A stretch of DNA of 64,000 bases from Candidatus Riflebacteria bacterium HGW-Riflebacteria-1 (lineage in GTDB: Bacteria; Muiribacteriota; Ozemobacteria; Ozemobacterales; Ozemobacteraceae): the NCBI GenBank assembly GCA_002839445.1, contig PGYB01000001.1:62001-126000 (forward strand), written 5' to 3'. Positions within the stretch are counted from its first letter, which is position 1, and the number at the start of each line of letters is the position of its first letter. The notes beneath the pieces are model-generated. The model was given only the letters and a program-made list of their open reading frames with translations, did not search any database and was not told the DNA's origin. The position numbers and the translations under genes are program-made. This document shows positions 37,341-44,406 of the stretch, piece after piece.

Positions 37341-38147
37341 ATGACCATTACCAATGACTTTACTCACAATTTAATTGTTAAACGCTTCGAACATGGCAGC
37401 GTTGCAGACCGCGAAGAGAAGGTGGTCGCCGAGCGCTCGATCAGCCTGTTTGTCAATGGCAACGAAACAGTGCGCCTGATGGCTCTTCCCGACCAGATCG
37501 AAGAACTGGTAACAGGTTTTCTGTTCAGTGAGTGCGTTATCAGCAAGAACGAAAACATTGTACAGATCCAGTTTAACCCGGCCGCGATGTCAGTTGAGGT
37601 TCGGCTTGCTGAGCATATTCAACCGGTATTCAACGACAAGATCAGATCGGTCACCACCGGATGCGGACGGGGACTCACCTTTATTTCCGCGTTGAATTCA
37701 AGTTTTTTCAGGCCAGTGACCGCTGAAACAACCATCAACCCGCAGACAGTAATTGATCTTATGCGAAAACTGCAGCGCAAATCGTCACTGTTCCATGACA
37801 CCGGCGGGGTACATTCGGCGGCAGTGGCAGTTGCTGACGAAATACTATACAGCGCCGATGATATCGGCCGCCACAATGCAGTCGACAAGGTTCTGGGCTG
37901 GCTGATCAGATCAGATCGGCTGACTCAGGAAACTGAAAACTCTGGAATGCTTCTGACTACCGGCCGACTATCTTCTGAAATAGTAACCAAAGCGGCACGA
38001 GGCCGATTCACCTTTCTCATATCTCCGTCAGCGCCTACATCTGGAGCAGTTCAGCTGGCCAACGACCTTGCCATAACTCTTATCGGCTTCGCACGCGGCG
38101 AGAGGTTCAATGTGTACACCCGTTCCGAGCGGGTTCTATTGCCATGA
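37341..38147 (+). CDS. fdhD: FdhD sulfur carrier for formate dehydrogenase
   Basis: 268 residues. FdhD transfers sulfur from a desulfurase to the bis-MGD cofactor, which is needed for FDH activity. The reactive cysteine lies in VTTGCGRGLTF; the second cysteine of the E. coli CxxC is replaced by glycine. The C-terminal domain has DTGGVHSAAV, DDIGRHNAVDKVLGW and TTGRLSSEIV. It starts without a Shine-Dalgarno sequence, six bases after a TATACT box (37330-37335), so it may be leaderless. The stop overlaps the mobA ATG. Confidence 0.95.
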   Translation: MTITNDFTHNLIVKRFEHGSVADREEKVVAERSISLFVNGNETVRLMALPDQIEELVTGFLFSECVISKNENIVQIQFNPAAMSVEVRLAEHIQPVFNDKIRSVTTGCGRGLTFISALNSSFFRPVTAETTINPQTVIDLMRKLQRKSSLFHDTGGVHSAAVAVADEILYSADDIGRHNAVDKVLGWLIRSDRLTQETENSGMLLTTGRLSSEIVTKAARGRFTFLISPSAPTSGAVQLANDLAITLIGFARGERFNVYTRSERVLLP

Positions 38148-38779
38148 AAACAACTGTTGAACCCTTTGAAGCGGTAATTCTTGCTGGTGGTGCCAGCAGC
38201 CGACTCGGGCAACCCAAAGCACTGCTCGACTGGAACGGCATCCCACTCTGGAAGCATATTGTCCGCGAAGTAGCCAGCGTCGCCGAAAAGGTTGCCATAG
38301 TAGGCTTTCCTGAGCCGTTCGCAGCAACCGATCTGGCGGTCGCCCGTTTTATCGAAGACCCGATGCGCACAGGACCGCTCGGCGGTCTCGCCATCGGCCT
38401 GCGCAACGCCGGCACTGAAAAGGTTTTTGTGATGGCCTGCGACATGCCTTTTGTCAGACGCGATGCCATTCTAGACCTGATGCGCAACTCTAAAGACGCT
38501 GACGTGGTTATTCCGAGAACATCAGACGGGGTTCACCCTCTGTTCGCTGTATATTCGCGAAAGTGCCTGGCTGCGGTCGACGCGGCTCTGGCAAGAAACG
38601 AACGGCGCATGCGCTCATTTCACAGCGGCCTGCACGTGCGTGAATTAACTATCGCCGAAGACAACCCGACCTGGAAAAACGTGCTGATAAACATCAACAC
38701 GCCCGCCGAACTCTCACGGGTTCTCGGCAAAAGCACTTGCCTCCAGCCGAGCGTCCTCTCTCCCACCCCATCTTCTTAA
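38144..38779 (+). CDS. mobA: Molybdenum cofactor guanylyltransferase
   Basis: 211 residues. The nucleotide-binding loop ILAGGASSRLGQPKALL, GPLGGLAIGL and the metal motif ACDMPFV are present. MobA adds GMP to molybdopterin, giving the MGD form used by formate dehydrogenases. It overlaps fdhD by four bases. The last dozen codons (after about 38740) lie within an intergenic-type direct repeat whose second copy is at 38949, so the C-terminus may have been altered by the repeat. Confidence 0.93.
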   Translation: MKTTVEPFEAVILAGGASSRLGQPKALLDWNGIPLWKHIVREVASVAEKVAIVGFPEPFAATDLAVARFIEDPMRTGPLGGLAIGLRNAGTEKVFVMACDMPFVRRDAILDLMRNSKDADVVIPRTSDGVHPLFAVYSRKCLAAVDAALARNERRMRSFHSGLHVRELTIAEDNPTWKNVLININTPAELSRVLGKSTCLQPSVLSPTPSS

Positions 38780-38790
38780 TCGTGCTCGTC
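38743..38790. repeat. 48-bp direct repeat, copy A
   Basis: About 90 % identical to 38949-38996. It contains the mobA stop codon. The spacing between copies is 206 bp. Confidence 0.7.
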
Positions 38791-38807
38791 GTAATCGGCA
38801 TCAAACC

Positions 38808-38842
38808 GTCATCCTGCGCGCAGTCGCAGGATCCAGAATGAC
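38808..38842. repeat. Imperfect palindromic element
   Basis: GTCATCCTGCG and CGCAGGAT...ATGAC form a hairpin with an 8-bp core stem (ATCCTGCG/CGCAGGAT). This resembles the widespread small palindromic elements found between genes in many bacteria. Confidence 0.5.
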
Positions 38843-38948
38843 AGAGAGAAGGCCATTGAATCTTCAAACAAGGACTCGTCATACCTGAGCCCATCCCCAA
38901 AGCATCTACGACATGATAAAGGTTTGCCTTCTCACCGAAATTACTGCC

Positions 38949-38996
38949 CCAGCCGAACACCCTCTCCCCCAATCCATCTTCTTAATCTTGCTCGTC
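38949..38996. repeat. 48-bp direct repeat, copy B
   Basis: Second copy of the repeat at 38743-38790, here entirely intergenic. The rest of 38780-39158 holds only repeats and no gene. Confidence 0.7.
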
Positions 38997-39070
38997 CAAG
39001 ATCTAAGAGCACAATCTCGGCACAAACTACACCAGGCAGGGCCTGCTTCTCCCATAAGAATAATCGGCGC

Positions 39071-39134
39071 AATCACCCGGGCGCTTCCATCCTGATGCGG
39101 CCAAGTATCACCCACCTCCTGTGGGCGACTGCGG
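39071..39134. repeat. Dispersed structured intergenic repeat, copy 2
   Basis: Same 64-bp element as 25091-25154. The CCCAC/GTGGG hairpin is retained; the GGGCGC stem is disrupted by a GCGGCC change. Confidence 0.75.
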
Positions 39135-39158
39135 ATTCTTCTTATATTTTCTGATCGG

Positions 39159-40418
39159 TCAAAAAATAGCGCTGAAAGGCATTACAGTGACCTGTTCGCC
39201 TGTGCTAACACTGCCGCTGTCGTGATCAAGAATGATAAAGGCATTGGCGCGGCTCATCGAGCTTAAAATTCCTGAGCCCTGCTTGCCGGTAGTTTTGACC
39301 TGCCACTCGCCCTTTTCGTTACGGCTGATAATTGCGCGCTGCACCTCGGTTCGTCCGGGAAGCTTGCGCAGATCTTCGGTTGCGCACGCTTTAAAAGTCG
39401 GCATAATCGGCTTGTCAGTAACTTGCAGCATCTTTTCCAGCGCCGGCAGCACAAAGAAATAAAAGGTAACCAAGACTGCAACAGGGTTACCCGGCAAGCC
39501 AAAAAATGCGGCATTGCCGATGCGCCCAAAAGCGAACGGCCGACCTGGCTTGATGGCTACTCGCCAGAAATCGACTTTTCCTGAATTTTGCAGCGCCATT
39601 TTGGTGTAATCTGCCTCGCCGACCGAAACACCGCCCGAAGAAATAATCACATCAGCGTGGCAACCAGCATCATTAAAGCTTTTCAGCAACACATCAACAT
39701 CGTCGGGAAGAATGCCAAGGTCGACAACCTCAACATCTGGTCGTGCGAGAGCCGCCATAAGGCTGTAACGATTGCTGTCATACAAGCCGCCGGCACCGAG
39801 ACTCTGCCCTGGCACGTAAACTTCGTTGCCGGTTGACGCAACAGCGATGGTAAGCTTGCGATTAACTTCGACTTCAGAAATGCCAAGAGCGGCCAGCAGC
39901 CCGATATCTGGCGGCACAAGCAGACGACCTGCCGCGAGAACGGTATCGCCGATCCTGATGTCTTCGCCGGCCTTGCGAACATTTTTGCCAGCGCGGCACC
40001 GGTTATCTATGTTTATATAACCGTTTTCAGGTTCAACATGTTCCTGCATGATCACGGTGTCAAGCTGTTCAGGTATGGGAGCGCCAGTCATTATGCGCAG
40101 ACATTCGCCGGCTTCAACAACTCCGTCAAAAGGCTGGCCGGCAAAAGCAACATTCTTTACAGCCAGCTTTTTAAAGCCCTGTTCGGGAATATCGCGAGAG
40201 TGCAGCGCGTAGCCATCAACAGCAGAATTAGTAAAAGATGGTACATTGAGTGTTGAAGTTACTGATTTATGCAAAGTCCGGCCACGAGCCTTTTCGATGA
40301 GCAGACGCTCACAGCCATCAACGCCAGGCAACCCCGACAAAACCCGCGAAAGCGCCTCGTCATAGGGCATCAGCCCCGACGCAAAAATGTCGTTATAACT
40401 GGATTGAGAGCATGTCAT
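39159..40418 (-). CDS. moeA: Molybdopterin molybdenumtransferase
   Basis: 419 residues. Domain motifs are clear: VPSFTNSAVDGYAL, IMTGAPIPEQLDTVIMQE, GNEVYVPGQ, SSGGVSVGEADYTK and FGLPGNPVAV. MoeA inserts molybdate (or tungstate) into adenylylated molybdopterin. The C-terminal domain IV is present. Neither ATG 40418 nor 40370 has a good ribosome binding site. It is convergent with mobA across the repeat-rich gap. Confidence 0.93.
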   Translation of the reverse strand: MTCSQSSYNDIFASGLMPYDEALSRVLSGLPGVDGCERLLIEKARGRTLHKSVTSTLNVPSFTNSAVDGYALHSRDIPEQGFKKLAVKNVAFAGQPFDGVVEAGECLRIMTGAPIPEQLDTVIMQEHVEPENGYINIDNRCRAGKNVRKAGEDIRIGDTVLAAGRLLVPPDIGLLAALGISEVEVNRKLTIAVASTGNEVYVPGQSLGAGGLYDSNRYSLMAALARPDVEVVDLGILPDDVDVLLKSFNDAGCHADVIISSGGVSVGEADYTKMALQNSGKVDFWRVAIKPGRPFAFGRIGNAAFFGLPGNPVAVLVTFYFFVLPALEKMLQVTDKPIMPTFKACATEDLRKLPGRTEVQRAIISRNEKGEWQVKTTGKQGSGILSSMSRANAFIILDHDSGSVSTGEQVTVMPFSAIF

Positions 40419-40717
40419 TCTGGGATGTCCGAGGCATTGGTCGATTTTGCCGGTAATTGGCAGTGGCAGAAAATACCACGTTCACTGCAGAGAGTCAAGA
40501 TCGTTTCCCCTTGGCATTCTCTGCTTTCTGCATTTGAGGCTATGCACCTGTGACCTATGGCTTCAATAGTCTGTTATGGTTCGTGACTATCTTTCTGGTT
40601 AGTAATCAGGATTTCGTCAGCACTCAGTTGCAATTAGACTGGATTGGTGGAGCCGCTGCTCAAGAGACTTACAAATAAGTAATTGAGCGATCTCCAAAAA
40701 GAACTGGAGGATCAAGT

Positions 40718-42226
40718 ATGAGATCATGGATACTCGGCCTGTTGCTTTTCGCGCTTATGAATTCCACTATCTGCTTTTCTGAACAAAGGCATTTTGTTTC
40801 AGGGCAATCGTTGGGAACTCTGAAACTCGGCATCTCTGAGAGAGAAGCCAGAAAAGTTCTGGGTTCCCCGGCCAAAATCCTGATCAAGAAAAACCGCATC
40901 GTCTGGAAGTATCAAAACCTTTCCCCTATCGATTCAAGTGTTACAACACTTTCCTTTGAAAAAAGAAGCCTGACCCAGATCGAAACATCCAATCCCAAGG
41001 TGCTTTTCCAGGGCAAACCACTTTCCGAGTGTACAGTCGCCAATTTTCTGACGGAATTCCCTGAATCAAAGCGAATTTTCGTGCAGCTGCCAGATTATTC
41101 AGACCCCTCGATCTACTACTTTGACAGCAGAAACGGCATCGGAATGTCGTTTAACATCAGCATGGGGAACAATTTTGGCAAAGGTTCTGCCGAAGAAATG
41201 GCGCTCGAAACCGTCTTTGTCTTCCCGTCCGGCTACGCCCCCATTTTCCCGGAAGATCCCATAAAAGAAGATCAGTCCGTAATCGCGCCGGGCGTGAGCA
41301 TTGGCAGAATAGCCATCGGAACATCTGAGGACGCTCTGGACACTATTGGCGACACGATTTTCGAAGACGAAAAAGACGGCTTTATCACAATGTATGTAGG
41401 TGAGAAGCTTGTCTATCTGGCCAACGGAAAGGTCGCCCAGATTTCGACCAAAAACTTCTCCAGCTCGGTAGGCAATAAAACGCCGCTCCTGGAAAGCCTG
41501 CATGAGTTTTTGAACACCTATCCGAACGCCAAAATCGCGATCAGATCAATCGGAACATCAAATCCTGCGGCATTTGTCTATGATGTCGGCGAGGGAATTG
41601 GCCTGTCATTTGCTGTCAGGCACGACCAGATCGTCAAAGGCTTCTTTTCAAAAGAAATTGTGCCAGCTTACCTCAGTGGCTCATGTATTTTCGTGTTTCA
41701 AAAGGGCATGCAGCCGCCAGTTTTGCAAGGGATAAACGAGCTTGCTCAGCCAGACTTCCCGCTGCCAGCAGACGCGCCCGTTACATCTGCAGTAGTTGCT
41801 CCTACCGGGAACTCCGACATGCCATACTTTCTCGATGAAACCTCTTCTGAACCAACCAGAGCCTTTCTGTCGCTTCCTTTGTTTTCGCGGACATTTATTG
41901 GCTGGGAGGCTAAGGAAGCTCCTTTGAATATCTCGGTGGGCGATTTCATTACAGGATTGTTTCCTGACGAGAAAATCCCCTGGAAAAAATCAGGAAACAA
42001 CGTCTTTTCATTTTCTGTCGAAACGGCAGATCGCCTGATAGAAGCCAAAACGCAGTTGTCATTGTCGTTTGAAGTTAAACAGGACCCTCAGCGCGCTTTA
42101 CTCTTCACCCTGTTTGTCGATGGCCGCGAAGTGCAGGGTAGCGAATTCATCAGCACCATTACCTCCATGACCCATTTTGCCTTGAAAAAACGCGGCGCGC
42201 GACTTACGACGGTGAATTGGAAATAA
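40718..42226 (+). CDS. Secreted hypothetical protein with tandem duplicated domain
   Basis: 502 residues. A signal peptide (WILGLLLFALMNSTICFS) follows GGAGG. Residues 29-145 and 191-300 are a duplication: GQSLGTLKLGIS matches GVSIGRIAIGTS, and YYFDSRNGIGMSF matches FVYDVGEGIGLSF. The remaining C-terminal 170 residues form a different region. No catalytic motif is apparent. It is probably an envelope or periplasmic protein. Confidence 0.65.
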   Translation: MRSWILGLLLFALMNSTICFSEQRHFVSGQSLGTLKLGISEREARKVLGSPAKILIKKNRIVWKYQNLSPIDSSVTTLSFEKRSLTQIETSNPKVLFQGKPLSECTVANFLTEFPESKRIFVQLPDYSDPSIYYFDSRNGIGMSFNISMGNNFGKGSAEEMALETVFVFPSGYAPIFPEDPIKEDQSVIAPGVSIGRIAIGTSEDALDTIGDTIFEDEKDGFITMYVGEKLVYLANGKVAQISTKNFSSSVGNKTPLLESLHEFLNTYPNAKIAIRSIGTSNPAAFVYDVGEGIGLSFAVRHDQIVKGFFSKEIVPAYLSGSCIFVFQKGMQPPVLQGINELAQPDFPLPADAPVTSAVVAPTGNSDMPYFLDETSSEPTRAFLSLPLFSRTFIGWEAKEAPLNISVGDFITGLFPDEKIPWKKSGNNVFSFSVETADRLIEAKTQLSLSFEVKQDPQRALLFTLFVDGREVQGSEFISTITSMTHFALKKRGARLTTVNWK

Positions 42227-42281
42227 ATATCAGGTTGTAAAACGGGGCTACGAACCCGAATTAAATAAGGAGAAAATCTCA

Positions 42282-42950
42282 GTGAAAAACGATACGCAAT
42301 TGCAGGCAGACATCATGGAAGAACTCAAGTGGGAGCCAACAATTCAGGCGGCAGAGATCGGGGTCGCGGTTAAGGACGGAATAGTGACGCTGAGTGGCAA
42401 TGTAGACAGTTTTGCCAAGAAGTGGGCAGCCGAGCGCGCGGTCAAGCGGGTTTTTGGCGTCAGAGGCCTGACCGAAGAAGTAAAGGTCAAGCTGATTAAC
42501 CCGTTGATTCTAAAAGACGAAGAGATCGCTGATACAGTAGCCAAGGTTCTTTCATGGAATTCCGGCATACCGCAACACCGTATCAGAACAGTCGTGCAGG
42601 ATGGCCACATCACCCTCAACGGTGATGTAGACTGGAAATATCAAAAAGAGGCAGCCGAAGATTCAGTGCGGCACTTGAATGGGGTAACCGGCGTCACCAA
42701 CTGGATCTCGATTAAACCCGCAACGCCGGCGGTAAAAGAGAGCGATGTGAAGAACCGAATCGAAGGAGCCTTGCGCCGCAACGCCAGATTGTTACTGGCA
42801 TCCCAGAAGATTCAGGTAGAAAGTTCTGGAAACAGGGTCGTTCTCAGTGGCAGCGTTGGCTCATTAGCAGAGTTTGAAGAAGCAGAAGCATCAGCCTGGT
42901 CAGCTCCAGGTGTAACAGAGGTTGTGAATAACCTTACCGTAACAGGCTAG
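42282..42950 (+). CDS. Triple BON-domain protein
   Basis: 222 residues with three BON domains (about 5-70, 78-145 and 152-222), each with a VxDGxVTLSGxVD-like core (VKDGIVTLSGNVDS, VQDGHITLNGDVDW, SGNRVVLSGSVGS). BON domains are thought to bind membranes or phospholipids. There is no signal peptide. GTG start 42282 follows AAGGAG. It may be co-transcribed with the secreted protein; a terminator follows. Confidence 0.85.
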   Translation: MKNDTQLQADIMEELKWEPTIQAAEIGVAVKDGIVTLSGNVDSFAKKWAAERAVKRVFGVRGLTEEVKVKLINPLILKDEEIADTVAKVLSWNSGIPQHRIRTVVQDGHITLNGDVDWKYQKEAAEDSVRHLNGVTGVTNWISIKPATPAVKESDVKNRIEGALRRNARLLLASQKIQVESSGNRVVLSGSVGSLAEFEEAEASAWSAPGVTEVVNNLTVTG

Positions 42951-43049
42951 CCATTGCGAGGAGGGCGATAGCCCGACGCGGCAACCTCTTTGAACATGTA
43001 TAAGAATGTGACAAACAGCTAAAGGTCTAACAATGTAGTAATTTGCAAA

Positions 43050-43083
43050 CGGGGGGCACCTCAAGGGTGTCCCCCGCTTTTTT
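43050..43083 (+). terminator. Terminator after the BON-domain gene
   Basis: CGGGGGGCACC and GGTGTCCCCCG form an 11-bp stem with one G-U pair and a T-rich tail. It ends the transcript about 100 bp after the stop codon and before the rex promoter. Confidence 0.95.
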
Positions 43084-43191
43084 ATCGAGAAACGTGATCG
43101 CTGCATAACTCCTGCCATCCCTCACACACAGGCTATACAATTACTCAACAATCGTCGCCTATCCGGATTGCGAAAAAAATCACTAAACTAA

Positions 43192-43220
43192 TTGACAGAA
43201 CGTTCAGAGACAATTATACT
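43192..43220 (+). promoter_or_regulatory. rex-hydrogenase 1 promoter
   Basis: A perfect TTGACA and TATACT with a 17-bp spacer, 60 bp upstream of rex. The Rex operator begins directly after the -10 box. Confidence 0.85.
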
Positions 43221-43224
43221 AAAG

Positions 43225-43242
43225 TTGTGAAATCTTGCACAG
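43225..43242 (+). promoter_or_regulatory. Rex operator
   Basis: TTGTGAAATCTTGCACAG matches the Rex consensus TTGTGAA-N4-TTCACAA with two mismatches. It covers the expected transcription start, so Rex would block initiation at low NADH/NAD+ and release it when NADH accumulates. Confidence 0.8.
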
Positions 43243-43280
43243 CGTGATTTTTGTAACAGCTTCAACAAGCAAGGGCGCTT

Positions 43281-43916
43281 ATGACCAGACCACAACAGAC
43301 TATTTCAGAAAAAACCATTGAACGACTCAGTGTCTATAGACGCTACCTCAAAGAACTGCAAAAGCAGGGTAAAGAGAGAGTATACTCACACGAGCTATCA
43401 AAGCTTGTTTCAGGCACACCAGCCCAGGTCCGCCGCGACTTAATGCCGGTAGGCGGCAATGGCTGCTCCAGCAAAGGCTACGAAGTCAACCTGTTGATCG
43501 AAGAAATCGCAAAACTTCTTGACTGCAACGACAAACAAAACATTGCGCTGATCGGCGCCGGCAACCTTGGCCGCGCATTGCTTGGCTATCTTTCAGGGTC
43601 ACGCGACAACTATGACATTGTCGCCCTTTTCGACAATGACCCCGAAAAATACGGCCGGGTAATCTGCGGCAAGCGCTGCTACTGCATCGATCAGCTTGCA
43701 GAAAAGATCAAAGAGTATAAAATCACGACCGCCATTCTGGCAGTTCCTGGCGAAGCCGCCGAGGCTACCGCTGAGATTCTTATTGGCACTGGGATCAAGG
43801 CTATTCTTAATTTTGCCCCCAAACACATTACAACCAGCAGCACTGTATTCATCGAAACACTCGACATCACAAAGGCACTGGAAAAAGCGATCTACTTTTC
43901 CCGGAAAAATACATAG
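43281..43916 (+). CDS. rex: Redox-sensing transcriptional repressor Rex
   Basis: 211 residues. The N-terminal winged helix (ERLSVYRRYLKELQKQG, TPAQVRRDL) binds DNA; the Rossmann domain has IALIGAGNLGRALLGY and the conserved LNFAPKHI region. Rex senses the NADH/NAD+ ratio. It is the first gene of the hydrogenase 1 operon and has a Rex box in its own promoter, indicating autoregulation. hydC follows after 16 bp. Confidence 0.95.
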   Translation: MTRPQQTISEKTIERLSVYRRYLKELQKQGKERVYSHELSKLVSGTPAQVRRDLMPVGGNGCSSKGYEVNLLIEEIAKLLDCNDKQNIALIGAGNLGRALLGYLSGSRDNYDIVALFDNDPEKYGRVICGKRCYCIDQLAEKIKEYKITTAILAVPGEAAEATAEILIGTGIKAILNFAPKHITTSSTVFIETLDITKALEKAIYFSRKNT

Positions 43917-43932
43917 CAAAAGGAAAATCACT

Positions 43933-44406
43933 ATGAGCGTGGTAGAAAACATCATCAAACAACACTCCAATCCAGGGCGCGACTCGCTAATCCCTATCCT
44001 GCAGGCTGTCCAGGAGCACGAAGGGTTCATCTCGCGCGAATCGGTCATCGAAATTGGCAAGGCTCTTGATCTGCCGGCGAGCAAGATCTATGGCGTAGCT
44101 ACTTTCTACAACCAGTTCCGTTTCAGTCCGCACGGGAAATGGGTTGTCCAGGTCTGCCGCGGAACCGCATGCCATGTCAAGGGCAGCGCTGCCCTGCTCA
44201 GCCGCATTGAACGCGAACTCGGCATCAGCGCCGGCGGGACCACCAGAGACGGCCTGTTCAGCATCGAAGTTGTCGCCTGCATCGGCGCCTGCGGGCTTGC
44301 CCCGGTAATCGCGGTGAATGGCAACTTTCACGCCAAAGTATCCCCGGATGATGTACCCGAAATACTCCGGAACTACCGCAACCAGACCGTGGAGGGAACA
44401 AAATGA
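43933..44406 (+). CDS. hydC: Hydrogenase 1 HydC (NuoE-like [2Fe-2S] subunit)
   Basis: 157 residues. Cluster ligands CRGTACHVKG and CIGACGLAP are intact. The helical N-terminal domain (PILQAVQEHEGFISRE, YGVATFYNQF) is normal. AAGGAAA precedes ATG 43933. It overlaps hydB by four bases. It conducts electrons within the NADH module. Confidence 0.93.
   Translation: MSVVENIIKQHSNPGRDSLIPILQAVQEHEGFISRESVIEIGKALDLPASKIYGVATFYNQFRFSPHGKWVVQVCRGTACHVKGSAALLSRIERELGISAGGTTRDGLFSIEVVACIGACGLAPVIAVNGNFHAKVSPDDVPEILRNYRNQTVEGTK

Noticed and set aside
38708..39135. CRISPR array in the repeat-rich gap after mobA
   Set aside because: Only two copies of each repeat, with unequal spacing, and no cas genes.
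40419..40717. Molybdenum cofactor riboswitch upstream of moeA
   Set aside because: I could not form the characteristic conserved core; the sequence shows only weak local pairing.
43696..43932. N-terminal extension of hydC 1
   Set aside because: It runs in another frame inside rex; ATG 43933 has a good ribosome binding site and the normal NuoE start.
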